This document shows positions 52,798 through 62,415 of a DNA stretch of 64,000 nt, one piece after another. Positions within the stretch are counted from its first letter, which is position 1. Each line of letters opens with the position of its first letter. The translations under genes were made by a program, and so were the position numbers. Under the pieces are notes generated by a model. It worked only from the letters and a program-made list of their open reading frames with translations. It had not been told where the DNA came from and did no database searches. This DNA comes from Rufibacter roseus (GTDB taxonomy: Bacteria; Bacteroidota; Bacteroidia; Cytophagales; Hymenobacteraceae): assembly GCF_001647285.1 (NCBI RefSeq), contig NZ_LRML01000013.1, positions 61,812 through 125,811 on the forward strand. Reading direction: 5' to 3'.

Positions 52798-54201
52798 ATG
52801 AACAGAAGAAATTTATTGAAGTCATTAGGCCTTTCTATTGGGGCTGCCGTCATCAGTACTGAAGCGTTGGCTAGCTTAGGTGACAATCGTTATTCTTATA
52901 AAATTCCGGAGAACCCTCTGTACAAGCCAATGGCCAAGCCGGTTACGGCTGTCTCAATTGGGGCGGGTAACCGAGGCTCAGTGTATGGCAACTTTGCTGC
53001 TAAATTTCCAGACCAGTTAAAAATTGTAGGCGTGGCTGAACCTATTGAGTTCCGTAACGACCGCCATGCCACAACTCATGATATTCCGGCTGAAAACCGC
53101 TTTATGACTTGGGAAGATGTATTTAAGCGCCCCAAGTTTGCGGATGCCGTTATCATTGCCACGCCAGATAATATGCACTATGAGCCTTGTATGAAAGCCT
53201 TGGCCATGGGGTATGACATTCTTCTTGAAAAACCCATAGCACCCACTGAAAAAGAGTGTCGCGACATTTTGGAATTGGCGCACAAAACAGGCCGGATTGT
53301 GGCTGTATGCCATGTGCTGCGTTATGCGCCGTATTTCGTGAAAATGAAGGAACTGATTGCCCAGGGCGCCATTGGCGAAGTAATTAGCGTGCAGCATTTT
53401 GAGCCTATTGAGCATACCCACATGGCTCACAGCTATGTGCGCGGAAACTGGCATAACTCCAAAGAAACCACGCCTATCATTCTGGCCAAGTCTTGCCATG
53501 ACCTGGACATTATCAAGTGGGTGATCAATAAGCCCAGCAAGCAGATCATTGCTATGGGTGACCTGAAATGGTTCAGGAAAGAAAATGCTCCTGAAGGTAG
53601 TACCGCCCGCTGTACAGACGGTTGTAAAGTGGAGCGCGAATGTCCTTACTCAGCTATCAAAGAGTATCATGACAGACGCAGCCGTACCAAAGTGCTGGAT
53701 TTGCCCGCTGACAAATCTAAACACAGCGAAGCCATTATGGATCGCCTGCGCACCACCAACTATGGGCGCTGCGTGTACCGCATGGAAAACGATCAGCCTG
53801 ACCATTACATCACCAGCATTATGTTTGGAGACGGCGTAACGGCCAATTTCTCTATGGAAGCGTTCACCTCTTACCACGGCCGCCGAACCCGAGTAATGGG
53901 CTCTATGGGTGATATGGTAGGCGACATGGATGAGCTGGAGGTAACTGACTTCCGCACTCGTAAATCTGTTAAATTCATACCCAAAGCCGAAGACGTGGAA
54001 GGCTACAAAAACAGTGGTCACGGCGGCGGCGATTGGCTCATGGTAAGAGACTTTGTGCAGGCCGTAGCCCAACAAAATCCTAGCTTGCTAACCTCAACCA
54101 TTGATGAGTCTATTGAAAGCCACATAATGGGCTTTATGGCCGAGGAAAGCAGAAAGAAAGGCAAAGTGATGAACATCAAAATGCCAAAGATACCAGCCTA
54201 A
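52798..54201 (+). CDS. Gfo/Idh/MocA family oxidoreductase with Tat-like signal
   Basis: A 467-aa NAD(P)-dependent sugar oxidoreductase-like protein. The N terminus (MNRRNLLKSLGLSIGAAVIS) has a twin-arginine-type leader, so it may act in the periplasm with a tightly bound nucleotide. Rossmann motif VSIGAGNRGSVYG, IIATPDNMHYEP and the catalytic-lysine motif EKPIAPTEKEC identify the family. An inserted Cys-rich stretch (RCTDGCKVERECPYSA) is unusual and could bind metal. GH109-type glycosidases have the same fold, so hydrolysis through a transient keto-sugar is an alternative. Closest partner is the GH89 gene 60 bp upstream. Confidence 0.85.
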   Translation: MNRRNLLKSLGLSIGAAVISTEALASLGDNRYSYKIPENPLYKPMAKPVTAVSIGAGNRGSVYGNFAAKFPDQLKIVGVAEPIEFRNDRHATTHDIPAENRFMTWEDVFKRPKFADAVIIATPDNMHYEPCMKALAMGYDILLEKPIAPTEKECRDILELAHKTGRIVAVCHVLRYAPYFVKMKELIAQGAIGEVISVQHFEPIEHTHMAHSYVRGNWHNSKETTPIILAKSCHDLDIIKWVINKPSKQIIAMGDLKWFRKENAPEGSTARCTDGCKVERECPYSAIKEYHDRRSRTKVLDLPADKSKHSEAIMDRLRTTNYGRCVYRMENDQPDHYITSIMFGDGVTANFSMEAFTSYHGRRTRVMGSMGDMVGDMDELEVTDFRTRKSVKFIPKAEDVEGYKNSGHGGGDWLMVRDFVQAVAQQNPSLLTSTIDESIESHIMGFMAEESRKKGKVMNIKMPKIPA

Positions 54202-54271
54202 ACAAGTATAAGGCAGTACGGATGCATACGTCGTTCTTGGTATAACTACTTAAAATAGCTGCTAAGTTTTA

Positions 54272-54326
54272 AAAGACCTCTGTTTTGGTCTGTTTTCTTA
54301 AAAACAGACCCAAAACAGAGGTCTTT
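54272..54326 (+). terminator. Terminator formed by dispersed palindrome, copy 17
   Basis: AAAGACCTCTGTTTTGGTCTG pairs with CAGACCCAAAACAGAGGTCTTT around TTTTCTTAAAAA, giving a stem of over 20 bp with one mismatch. It ends the GH89/oxidoreductase block. Confidence 0.85.
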
Positions 54327-54358
54327 GTTTGTCTTTACCCCTAAACATGCCCATCTTT

Positions 54359-54389
54359 TTGGAATAGAAGGGAACACCTTGTACCTTGC
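54359..54389 (+). promoter_or_regulatory. Putative feoAB promoter
   Basis: TTG (54359-54361), a 20-nt spacer, and TACCTTGC (54382-54389), one base short of TAnnTTTG, sit about 40 bp upstream of the feoA start. No Fur box is obvious by eye. Confidence 0.45.
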
Positions 54390-54426
54390 GGCTGTTTATA
54401 ACGAGTCTAAATAAAGCAGCGGTAAG

Positions 54427-54660
54427 GTGCAGGCACAGCAGAAAAGCGTACGGGATTTGAAGATTGGGGAAAGCGGAGAAATTGCGTCCTTGTCAGACCC
54501 TGAAATGGCGCTGAAGTTGCTGGAAATGGGCTGTATACCTGGGGTGATGGTGAAATTAAACAGCCGCGCCCCATTAGGTGATCCCATTACCATTATTGTG
54601 AACGATTACACCCTCTCACTGCGTTTAGACGAAGCTGCTACTATTTTGTTAAAAGCTTAG
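54427..54660 (+). CDS. feoA: FeoA family protein
   Basis: A 77-aa SH3-like cytosolic accessory of the ferrous-iron transporter. The pattern VRDLKIGESGEI, LLEMGCIPG, NDYTLSLRLDEAATI is typical of FeoA. It begins with GTG (54427); no ATG is available in frame before the conserved start of the domain. The stop codon is 3 bp before the feoB ATG, so the two are translated together. Confidence 0.92.
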   Translation: MQAQQKSVRDLKIGESGEIASLSDPEMALKLLEMGCIPGVMVKLNSRAPLGDPITIIVNDYTLSLRLDEAATILLKA

Positions 54661-54663
54661 TCT

Positions 54664-56826
54664 ATGTCTGAAGTTCTTGCACCGGCTCCGGCCCCCGTTT
54701 CTTCCTCCGCCCCTGTAGGCACCGCCCGCAAAGTGGCTAAGATCGCGCTCATTGGAAATCCAAACTCCGGTAAGTCATCTTTGTTCAACCATTTAACAGG
54801 GCTTAACCAAAAGGTTGGTAATTTCCCGGGCGTAACGGTAGACAAGAAAACAGGCATCACGCACCTGACCCCAAGCCTGAAGGCGCAGGTAATAGACCTA
54901 CCCGGCACTTACAGCCTTTACCCTAAATCACTGGATGAGAAGGTAATCATTGACCTGCTCCATGATAAAAAGGGAGAATCTTACCCTGATGTGTTGGTTA
55001 TTACTGCTGATGCCTCTAACCTGAAGCGGAACCTGTTGCTGTTTACTCAGCTGGCAGATTTGAAGATTCCGGCGGTATTGGCCCTGAACATGATGGATGT
55101 GGCGGAGAAGCACGGTGTGAAAATTGACCTTGCGGAGTTGCAGCAGGAACTAGGGGTACCGGTTATTCCAGTAAATGCACGAAACGGCAGTGGTATTGCC
55201 GCTCTAAAAATTGTGCTGTCAGAGCAGGTAGAGCCGCCGAGGTCCAGCTTCTATGAAATTCCAGACGATTTGTTGGTGATGGTGCGCCAGATTAGGTACT
55301 ACTTTGAATTGAGTAATGACTACCTGGCGCTTCATTATGCCCACCAATATTCTAAGCTGTCTTTCCTTTCAGAAGATGATAAAGAGTACATTGGTGATCT
55401 GGTAAAGAAATACGGCTTCAAATCGAACACCCTGCAGGCTGCCGAAACCATTTCGCGCTATACCAGCATCAATACTTTGCTGCTGGATGCCATGCGGGTC
55501 ACCAAAGCTGAAAATAACGAGCAGTTCAGCAACAAAGTAGACCAGGTGCTCACGCACAAAGTGTTCGGATACCTGATTTTCTTCGGGGTGCTGTTCCTGA
55601 TGTTTCAGGCCATATTCGCTTGGGCTAGTTACCCAATGGATCTGATTGACGGTGGGGTGGCCTCGCTGAACGCCTGGATTCATACGCTTGCTGAAGGCCC
55701 GCTGGTAGACTTGTTAACTGAAGGCGTATTGGCTGGTTTGGGCGGTGTGCTTATTTTCATTCCGCAAATTGCCCTGCTCTTTGCTTTCATTGCTATTCTG
55801 GAAGAAACCGGCTACATGGCCCGTGTCACGTTCCTGATGGATAAAATCATGCGTAAGTTCGGGTTGAACGGTAAAAGTGTGGTGCCCCTTATCTCTGGGG
55901 TGGCCTGTGCCGTACCCGCCATCATGGCCACACGTACCATTGAAAGCTGGAAAGATCGCCTGATTACTATTTTCGTGACGCCGCTCATGAGCTGCTCAGC
56001 GCGTCTGCCCATTTACGCTATCATGATTGGCTTGGTGGTGCCGGAAAAGTATTTCCTTGGTTTTCTGAGTTTGCAGGGGCTGGTGCTCATGGCTTTGTAC
56101 CTAATAGGTTTTGTGGCGGCTATTGTGTCGGCGGCAATTCTGAAATGGGTGCTCAAAACCAAAGAGCGCAGCTACTTCATCATGGAGTTTCCTACCTACA
56201 AAATGCCCCGCTGGAAGAACGTAGGTCTCACCATTGTAGAAAAAAGCAAAGCCTTCGTGTTTCAGGCAGGTAAAGTGATTTTGGCTATCTCGGTTATTCT
56301 GTGGGTGATGTCGACATATGGCCCTGGAAATTCAATTGAACAAGCAGAAGCACGTGCCACGGCAGAGCTTACTACACTCAATTTAGAGGAGGCCGATGCC
56401 GAAGCCCATGTAGCGGGTCAAAAGTTGGAAGCATCTTATGCCGGTAAGTTTGGCAAATTCATAGAGCCTGCCATCCGACCGTTGGGGTATGACTGGAAAG
56501 TAGGTATTGCCCTGCTGACTTCTTTCGCTGCCCGTGAGGTATTTGTGGGTACCATTTCCACTATCTATAGCGTAGGTGATGCCGAAAACGAGGCTACCGT
56601 GAAAGAGAAGTTGATGGCGCAGAAAGACGCATCAGGCCAGCCTTTCTTCACCCCCGCCCGCGCCTTCTCGCTGTTGATTTTTTATGTATTTGCCATGCAA
56701 TGCATGAGCACCCTCGCTGTGGTGTACCGCGAGACCAAAGGTTGGAAGTGGCCCATTCTGCAGTTAGTGTACATGACTGGTTTGGCTTATGTGTCGGCGT
56801 TTATCGTGTTCCGGTTGTTTTCATAG
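54664..56826 (+). CDS. feoB: Ferrous iron transport protein FeoB
   Basis: A 720-aa inner-membrane GTPase-coupled Fe(II) importer. The N-terminal G domain has G1 IGNPNSGKSS, the G2 Thr in FPGVTVDKK, G3 DLPGTYSL and G4 NMMD; the helical GDI-like spacer follows. The membrane part carries two gate repeats with conserved Cys (SGVACAVPAIMATRTI, TPLMSCSARLPIY) and ends in a helix. An Ala/Pro-rich N-terminal tail of about 20 residues precedes the G domain. Full length, no defect seen. Confidence 0.96.
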   Translation: MSEVLAPAPAPVSSSAPVGTARKVAKIALIGNPNSGKSSLFNHLTGLNQKVGNFPGVTVDKKTGITHLTPSLKAQVIDLPGTYSLYPKSLDEKVIIDLLHDKKGESYPDVLVITADASNLKRNLLLFTQLADLKIPAVLALNMMDVAEKHGVKIDLAELQQELGVPVIPVNARNGSGIAALKIVLSEQVEPPRSSFYEIPDDLLVMVRQIRYYFELSNDYLALHYAHQYSKLSFLSEDDKEYIGDLVKKYGFKSNTLQAAETISRYTSINTLLLDAMRVTKAENNEQFSNKVDQVLTHKVFGYLIFFGVLFLMFQAIFAWASYPMDLIDGGVASLNAWIHTLAEGPLVDLLTEGVLAGLGGVLIFIPQIALLFAFIAILEETGYMARVTFLMDKIMRKFGLNGKSVVPLISGVACAVPAIMATRTIESWKDRLITIFVTPLMSCSARLPIYAIMIGLVVPEKYFLGFLSLQGLVLMALYLIGFVAAIVSAAILKWVLKTKERSYFIMEFPTYKMPRWKNVGLTIVEKSKAFVFQAGKVILAISVILWVMSTYGPGNSIEQAEARATAELTTLNLEEADAEAHVAGQKLEASYAGKFGKFIEPAIRPLGYDWKVGIALLTSFAAREVFVGTISTIYSVGDAENEATVKEKLMAQKDASGQPFFTPARAFSLLIFYVFAMQCMSTLAVVYRETKGWKWPILQLVYMTGLAYVSAFIVFRLFS

Positions 56827-56853
56827 CCCCAGCTTCAGCTGAACTAATTTGAG

Positions 56854-56909
56854 AGCCTGCTGTTTTAGACCTGTTTTTAAGAAATCAGGCCTAAAACAGC
56901 AGGCTTTGT
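56854..56909 (+). terminator. Terminator formed by dispersed palindrome, copy 18
   Basis: AGCCTGCTGTTTTAG and CTAAAACAGCAGGCT (ending at 56905) pair perfectly around an ACCTG / CAGGC inner stem and are followed by TTTGTTT. It closes feoAB. Confidence 0.86.
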
Positions 56910-57053
56910 TTATATACGTCTCTTGAACTTTCTGCCCCTGCGTTTAGTTGATTATAAGGCGGTACGGTCACAGCTCTGCCAGAGTGAATTCCAAGATTTT
57001 TCTCCCGAAAATTTTCTTTACAAGAACTTAAAACGCTGAATATAGGCTATTGC

Positions 57054-57084
57054 TTGTGTTACAGATGATTTATTTGTACATTTG
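57054..57084 (+). promoter_or_regulatory. rimP-nusA-infB promoter
   Basis: TTG (57054-57056), a 20-nt spacer and TACATTTG (57077-57084) match the Bacteroidetes consensus exactly, giving a leader of about 55-60 nt. Confidence 0.68.
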
Positions 57085-57104
57085 TGCGATTAAAGTGAAA
57101 TGGA

Positions 57105-57122
57105 GGGGACGAGATAGTCCCC
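57105..57122 (+). promoter_or_regulatory. Leader hairpin upstream of rimP
   Basis: GGGGAC-GAGATA-GTCCCC forms a compact 6-bp hairpin followed by ATTTTTATTT, 26 bp before the rimP ATG. It looks like an attenuator-type structure in the leader of the rimP-nusA-infB operon. Confidence 0.5.
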
Positions 57123-57148
57123 ATTTTTATTTCTCACCCAAATCAGAA

Positions 57149-57622
57149 ATGGCTTTAGAAGGAAAAATAATTGAGGGTTTTGCGCAGGAGGCTTTGCCGG
57201 AACCAGACCTATTTATTGTGTCCGTGCATGTGTCTGATACGCCAGTGAGACCAAAGGTGACTATTTTAGCTGACGGCGACCAGGGCATTACCATACAACA
57301 GTGCGCTCAGATAAGCCGCCGGGTATCTAAAAAAATAGAGGAACTATATGGTGAGGAGTTGGAGTATTCTCTGGAGGTGTCTTCTCCAGGTGTAGATTTT
57401 CCGCTGACTACCCCCCGGCAGTTCATCAAAAATGTAGGACGTAACATAAAGCTTACTTTTGAAGGCGGCGTAGAAAAACTAGGTGAGCTGCAGGAGGCCA
57501 CCGAAGAAGGAATTTTATTTGCCGAAGAGGTAAAACAGAAACATAAGAAATCTTTGCTGGAGCCCGTAACAGTGCCTTACAGTGAGATTGTGAAAGCGCA
57601 GATTGTAATCTCTTTTAAATAA
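57149..57622 (+). CDS. rimP: Ribosome maturation factor RimP
   Basis: A 157-aa factor for 30S subunit maturation. The ATG at 57149 (MALEGKIIEGF) is chosen; an in-frame extension to 57050 would cover the promoter and leader hairpin. Visible features: RVSKKIEELYG, YSLEVSSPGVDFPL and the C-terminal SH3-like strand VPYSEIVKAQIVISFK. First gene of the conserved rimP-nusA-infB operon, 8 bp before nusA. Confidence 0.93.
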   Translation: MALEGKIIEGFAQEALPEPDLFIVSVHVSDTPVRPKVTILADGDQGITIQQCAQISRRVSKKIEELYGEELEYSLEVSSPGVDFPLTTPRQFIKNVGRNIKLTFEGGVEKLGELQEATEEGILFAEEVKQKHKKSLLEPVTVPYSEIVKAQIVISFK

Positions 57623-57630
57623 GACAAGAC

Positions 57631-58884
57631 ATGGATAGTTCAGTATTGATCGAATCGTTTGCGGAGTTCGCGAAGTTCAAGAACATTGACCGCCCTACCA
57701 TGATGCGTATCTTGGAGGACGTGTTCCGCACCATGATCCGTAAGAAATGGTCTACTGATGAGAATTTTGACATCATCCTGAACGTAGAGAAAGGTGACCT
57801 TGAGATTTGGCGTAACCGCGAAATCGTGGACGATAACTCTGAGGACATTTGGGACGATGATAAAATCAGCCTTTCTGAGGCTCGTAAAATAGAACCAGAC
57901 TTTGAGGTAGGTGAAGAAGTTTCTGAGCTGATCAAGCTTGAAGATTTCGGACGTCGGGCTGTATTGACCGCCCGCCAAACCCTGATCCAGCGCGTGAAAG
58001 ACTTGGAGAAAGACCTGCTGTACCAAAAGTACAAAGATCAGGTGGGTGAGATTATTTCTGGTGAAGTGTACCAGGTATGGAACCGTGAAGTGTTGATTCT
58101 TGACTCAGAAGACAATGAGCTCCTGATTCCTAAAGCAGAGCAGATCCCCAAAGACCGTTACCGCAAAGGTGACGTGGTAAGAGCGGTGGTGCAGCGCGTT
58201 GAAATTATAAACGGTAACCCAAAAATCATTCTTTCTCGTACTTCTCCGCAGTTCCTGGAGCGTTTGTTTGAGAACGAGGTGCCCGAAATTTTTGATGGTT
58301 TGATCACCATTAAAAAAATTGTGCGTGAGCCAGGGGAGCGTGCCAAAGTAGCTGTAGAGTCTTATGACGACCGTATTGACCCAGTGGGTGCTTGCGTGGG
58401 TATGAAAGGTTCACGTATTCATACCATTGTGCGGGAGTTGGAGAACGAGAACATTGACGTGATCAACTACACCGACAACATGGAGCTGTATATTCAGCGG
58501 GCGTTGAGCCCTGCTAAGATCAGCAGCATCAAGATAAACGAAGAAACTGGCCGCGTATCTGTTTTCCTGAAGCCAGACCAAGTGTCTTTGGCAATTGGTA
58601 AGGGCGGCCAGAACATTAAGCTGGCCAGTAAACTGGTAGGCTTAGAAATAGATGTGTTCAGAGAAACTGAAGGTTTTGAAGAAGACATCGACCTAACCGA
58701 ATTCTCAGATGAAATTGAGAGCTGGGTTATTGATGAACTGAAGCGCATAGGCTTAGACACAGCCCGCAGCGTTTTGGCCGTCAGCAAGGAAGATTTGGTG
58801 CGCCGTACAGAGCTCGAGGAAGAGACTGTAGAGGATTTGCTCAACATCATCCGCCAAGAGTTCGATACAGAAGAAAACAACTAG
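57631..58884 (+). CDS. nusA: Transcription termination/antitermination protein NusA
   Basis: A 417-aa RNA-polymerase-binding factor. The N-terminal NusA domain (about residues 1-130, RPTMMRILEDVFRTMIRKKW), an S1 domain (about 135-200, GEIISGEVYQVWNREVLI) and two KH domains with DPVGACVGMKGSRI and AIGKGGQNIKLAS are in order, followed by a short acidic C-terminal helix-hairpin domain. The second acidic repeat of the E. coli protein is absent, as is common outside gammaproteobacteria. Confidence 0.96.
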   Translation: MDSSVLIESFAEFAKFKNIDRPTMMRILEDVFRTMIRKKWSTDENFDIILNVEKGDLEIWRNREIVDDNSEDIWDDDKISLSEARKIEPDFEVGEEVSELIKLEDFGRRAVLTARQTLIQRVKDLEKDLLYQKYKDQVGEIISGEVYQVWNREVLILDSEDNELLIPKAEQIPKDRYRKGDVVRAVVQRVEIINGNPKIILSRTSPQFLERLFENEVPEIFDGLITIKKIVREPGERAKVAVESYDDRIDPVGACVGMKGSRIHTIVRELENENIDVINYTDNMELYIQRALSPAKISSIKINEETGRVSVFLKPDQVSLAIGKGGQNIKLASKLVGLEIDVFRETEGFEEDIDLTEFSDEIESWVIDELKRIGLDTARSVLAVSKEDLVRRTELEEETVEDLLNIIRQEFDTEENN

Positions 58885-58934
58885 TGGGGCGCTTTACGGG
58901 CCGGGTTATTTGATCTGACCAGGGGGATGGGAGC

Positions 58935-58972
58935 CGTTTTCGGCCTGTTTTCCGGGAAGTAGGTCAAAAACG
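58935..58972. repeat. Dispersed palindromic element, copy 19
   Basis: Left arm CGTTTTCGGCCTG, core TTTTCCGGGAA, right arm TAGGTCAAAAACG, lying inside the nusA-infB intergenic space of what should be one operon. Confidence 0.75.
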
Positions 58973-59052
58973 CGTGATTGCCAAGGCCACCCATCCTTTT
59001 AAAATAGAGATTGAGTAACCAGAACAGTAATACAAAAACAGCATATTTGAAC

Positions 59053-62000
59053 ATGTCAGAAGAAAGATCGATGAGGCTTAAACAGGTAGCAACCACTTTG
59101 AACATCAGTGTTTCCACCGTGGTGGAGTTCCTGGAGTCAAAAGGGGTTGATATCGATAATAGACCTACTTCAAAAATTACCCCGGAGCAGTTCAATATGC
59201 TGTCGAAAGAATTTGCTTCGTCTATGCAGGCTAAGGCTGAAGCGGCGGACTTGAGTTTGCCCGGTAAAAAGCCAACCGAACCGGAGCGTCCGGAGCCTAA
59301 AAAGGCACCTGAGCCGGAACCGGAGGTGTTTATTAAGTCTAATCAGGTAAGAACGCAGCCTGCAGAACCGGCTAAACCAGCAGCCGAGCCTGCGCCTCAG
59401 GCCCCGGCAGCCTCAGCGCCGGCCTCTGGTGCCACTTTACCGGGTATTAAAGTACTTGGCAAAATTGAGCTAGACGCAAAAGGTCGCCCAGTGCCACCTA
59501 AACCGGCTCCAGCTCCAGCCTCAACACCAGCTCCGGCACCGGCTCCAGCAGCAACACCAGCTCCTCAAGAGACGGTTAAGCCTGAAGAAGCCCCCGTTGC
59601 TGAAAAACCGACACCAGCCCCTGCTGCCCCAGCTCCAGAACCTAAGAAAGAAGAAGCTCCGGCTCCGCAAACACCAGCACCAGTACCAGCACCAGCGCCT
59701 GAGGCACCAATAGCCAAAGCAGAAGAAAAGCCAGCTGCTCCGGCCCAGCCGCAGCCAGCTCCAGCACCAGAGGCCAAAGCTCCAGAAGCAAAGGCACCAG
59801 AAGCCCCTTCTCCTGCTCCTGCCAAGCCCACCCCTCCGGTGGCCCCCCAGGCCGCAACAACGCCGTCTGCGCCTGCCACTCCTCCGGCTACGCCAAGCGC
59901 ACCAGCTGAGCCAGCCGCCGAAGAGAACAAGCCTCAGGAAACTATCAAAGCTCAGGCTGATCAGTTGAAAGGCCTGACGGTGTTAGGTAAAATTGAACTA
60001 CCAGTTAGCGGTGGCCGCGGTAAAGGTGGTAAGCCTGTCGCTTCCTCAGATGAGCGCCGCAGAGGCAACCAGCCAGGTGGCCAGGGTGGCGATAAAAAGA
60101 AACGCAAGCGCATTGAGGTGCCTAAGGGCGGAAACGCTCAAAGCGCCGCAGCCAATGCTGCTCAACAAAGTAGACCGGTAGTTCCGGCAAACAACCGCAC
60201 TGGCGGACAAGGAGGCGGTAACCGTCCGGGCGGAGGCCCAGGTGGTCAAAGACCAGGCGGCGGGCAGCAACGCGGTGGCCAGCCAGCCCCACGTGCCGTA
60301 AAAGCCGAATTGACCGATAAGGAAATCCAGGATCAGATTAAGGCTACTTTGGCCCGCCTAAGCGGCGGTAAAGGCCAGGGAGGTAATCGTGCTAAGTATC
60401 GTCGTGAAAAACGTTCTGCCGTGGCCGATGCCGCTGATGAGCGCAGAATGCAGGAGCAAGCGGAATCTAAGATTCTGCGCGTAACTGAATTCGTGTCTGC
60501 GAATGACTTGGCCGCCCTTATGGACGTGAGCGTGAACGACGTGATCAAGACCTGTATGAACTTGGGCATGTTTGTGTCTATTAACCAGCGTCTTGATGCC
60601 GAAGCCATTACCATTATCGCCGATGAGTTTGGGTATGACGTACAGTTTGCCTCAACGGAAGAAGAAGAAAATACTGGTGTAGAAGAGGTAGACGCAGAAG
60701 AAGATCTGCAGCCACGGGCTCCAATTGTGACCATTATGGGTCACGTTGACCACGGTAAAACCTCATTGCTTGACTATATCCGTAATTCAAAGGTAACTGC
60801 CGGTGAAGCAGGGGGTATAACCCAGCACATTGGCGCCTACCAGGTAACTACAGATACTGGCAAGAACATCACCTTCCTTGATACCCCGGGTCACGAAGCC
60901 TTTACCGCCATGCGTGCCCGCGGTGCCAAAGTAACCGACGTGGTTATTATTGTGGTGGCCGCTGATGACAGCGTGATGCCGCAGACCAAAGAGGCTCTGA
61001 ACCACGCACAGGCAGCAGGCTCTCCAATTGTAATTGCCATAAACAAAGTAGATAAGCCAACAGCCAACCCAGACAAAATCCGTGAGGAACTTGCCCAGTT
61101 AAACGTACTGGTGGAAGAGTGGGGTGGTAAATACCAAAGCCAGGAGATTTCGGCCAAAACCGGACAAGGTATTGACGAGCTATTGGAGAAAGTATTGTTA
61201 GAGGCTGAATTGTTAGACCTGAAAGCAAACCCAGACCGTCGTGCCGTGGGTACTGTGATTGAAGCTGCCTTGGACAAAGGCCGCGGATATGTGGCTACTG
61301 TTTTAGTGCAGACAGGTACCTTGAAAATTGGGGATGTGTTAGTAGCCGGATCGCATTATGGTCGTGTAAAAGCCATGAGTGACGTGTTGGGTCGCCGCCA
61401 CAAGAAGGCAGGACCATCTGTTCCAATTCAGGTGTTAGGTATTGACGGTGCTCCGCAAGCCGGCGATAAGTTTATAGTGATGGAAACTGAGCGTGAAGCT
61501 CGTGAAATCGCGAATAACCGCCAGCAGTTGCAGCGTGAGCAAAGCATGCGTACCAAGAAACACATCACGCTTGATGAAATTGGACGTCGTTTGGCTATAG
61601 GTACCTTCAAGGAACTGAATGTAATTGTTCGTGGTGACGTGGATGGTTCAGTAGAAGCACTTTCTGACTCATTACTGAAACTGTCTACCGAAGAGGTGCA
61701 GGTGAATATCCTTTCAAAAGGAGTTGGTCAGATCTCCGAGTCAGACGTTCTTTTGGCTTCGGCATCAGATGCCATCATCATTGGTTTCCAGGTGCGTCCT
61801 TCGGCCAATGCGCGTAAGCTGGCAGAGCAGGAGCAGATTGACATCCGTCTGTACTCTATCATCTACAACGCCATCAATGAGCTGAAAGACGCCATGGAAG
61901 GTATGTTGGCACCAACAGTGCAAGAGGTGGTAACCGCTAACGTAGAGGTACGTGAGGTCTTCAAGATCACCAAAGTGGGTACCATTGCCGGCTGTATGGT

Positions 62001-62220
62001 CACAGACGGTACCATTACCCGTAACTCTAAAATTAGATTGGTGCGTGACGGTATAGTGGTTCACTCTGGTGAAATACTGGCCCTGAAGCGTTTCAAAGAC
62101 GATGCCTCAGAAGTACGACAAGGCTACGAGTGTGGTATTAGTATCAAGAACTTCAATGACTTGCAGCAAGGCGATGTTATTGAAGCATATGAAGAAAGAG
62201 AAATCAAGCGTACTCTCTAA
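59053..62220 (+). CDS. infB: Translation initiation factor IF-2
   Basis: A 1055-aa GTPase that delivers initiator tRNA to the 30S subunit. IF2_N region at the N terminus ([21 protein letters not shown] split), then a low-complexity Ala/Pro/Glu linker (about residues 75-305) and a Gly/Arg-rich segment (about 340-420), a second IF2_N-like fold (about 475-525), and the G domain with GHVDHGKTS at residue 563, [14 protein letters not shown], then domains II-IV. The ATG at 59053 is preferred; the TTG-initiated frame to 59011 adds 14 unconserved residues. Terminator at 62244. Confidence 0.97.
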   Translation: MSEERSMRLKQVATTLNISVSTVVEFLESKGVDIDNRPTSKITPEQFNMLSKEFASSMQAKAEAADLSLPGKKPTEPERPEPKKAPEPEPEVFIKSNQVRTQPAEPAKPAAEPAPQAPAASAPASGATLPGIKVLGKIELDAKGRPVPPKPAPAPASTPAPAPAPAATPAPQETVKPEEAPVAEKPTPAPAAPAPEPKKEEAPAPQTPAPVPAPAPEAPIAKAEEKPAAPAQPQPAPAPEAKAPEAKAPEAPSPAPAKPTPPVAPQAATTPSAPATPPATPSAPAEPAAEENKPQETIKAQADQLKGLTVLGKIELPVSGGRGKGGKPVASSDERRRGNQPGGQGGDKKKRKRIEVPKGGNAQSAAANAAQQSRPVVPANNRTGGQGGGNRPGGGPGGQRPGGGQQRGGQPAPRAVKAELTDKEIQDQIKATLARLSGGKGQGGNRAKYRREKRSAVADAADERRMQEQAESKILRVTEFVSANDLAALMDVSVNDVIKTCMNLGMFVSINQRLDAEAITIIADEFGYDVQFASTEEEENTGVEEVDAEEDLQPRAPIVTIMGHVDHGKTSLLDYIRNSKVTAGEAGGITQHIGAYQVTTDTGKNITFLDTPGHEAFTAMRARGAKVTDVVIIVVAADDSVMPQTKEALNHAQAAGSPIVIAINKVDKPTANPDKIREELAQLNVLVEEWGGKYQSQEISAKTGQGIDELLEKVLLEAELLDLKANPDRRAVGTVIEAALDKGRGYVATVLVQTGTLKIGDVLVAGSHYGRVKAMSDVLGRRHKKAGPSVPIQVLGIDGAPQAGDKFIVMETEREAREIANNRQQLQREQSMRTKKHITLDEIGRRLAIGTFKELNVIVRGDVDGSVEALSDSLLKLSTEEVQVNILSKGVGQISESDVLLASASDAIIIGFQVRPSANARKLAEQEQIDIRLYSIIYNAINELKDAMEGMLAPTVQEVVTANVEVREVFKITKVGTIAGCMVTDGTITRNSKIRLVRDGIVVHSGEILALKRFKDDASEVRQGYECGISIKNFNDLQQGDVIEAYEEREIKRTL

Positions 62221-62243
62221 GAGAGCGGTTGTTTTAAAATAAT

Positions 62244-62276
62244 AAAGCCCTTCCTTTAACAGAGGAAGGGCTTTTT
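62244..62276 (+). terminator. infB terminator
   Basis: AAAGCCCTTCCT pairs with AGGAAGGGCTTT over a 7-8-nt loop, followed by a T run, 23 bp after the infB stop. Confidence 0.88.
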
Positions 62277-62369
62277 GTTGTGGTTAAGTTTGCAGCGAAT
62301 GTGTTTCCACTGCAGGATATTTGATCATCTTCATAAAGGTCTACACCTGTTGGTGGAAAACAGGTTCGT

Positions 62370-62410
62370 CTGTTTTAGAGGTGGTTTTGAAAAAGGAGCC
62401 AAAAAACAGA
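62370..62410. repeat. Dispersed palindromic element, copy 20
   Basis: Left arm CTGTTTTAGAGGTG, core GTTTTGAAAAA, right arm GGAGCCAAAAAACAG, between convergent infB and the following lipoprotein gene. Confidence 0.68.
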
Positions 62411-62415
62411 AAAAT

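Larger units (their letters stand above)
56910..57148. other. rimP upstream/leader region
   Basis: Contains the promoter at 57054-57084 and the leader hairpin at 57105-57122. The rest shows nothing distinctive. Confidence 0.5.

Noticed and set aside
32330..54201. Heparan sulfate utilisation locus
   Set aside because: GH89 would fit, but there are no polysaccharide lyases, sulfatases or GH88 unsaturated glucuronyl hydrolases in the window.
57050..57148. N-terminal extension of RimP
   Set aside because: It covers a consensus promoter and the leader hairpin; RimP homology begins at MALEGK.
59565..59930. Minus-strand 121-aa Ala/Gly-rich frame
   Set aside because: It is the antisense shadow of the Ala/Pro/Glu linker of IF-2; composition follows from the repeats on the other strand.
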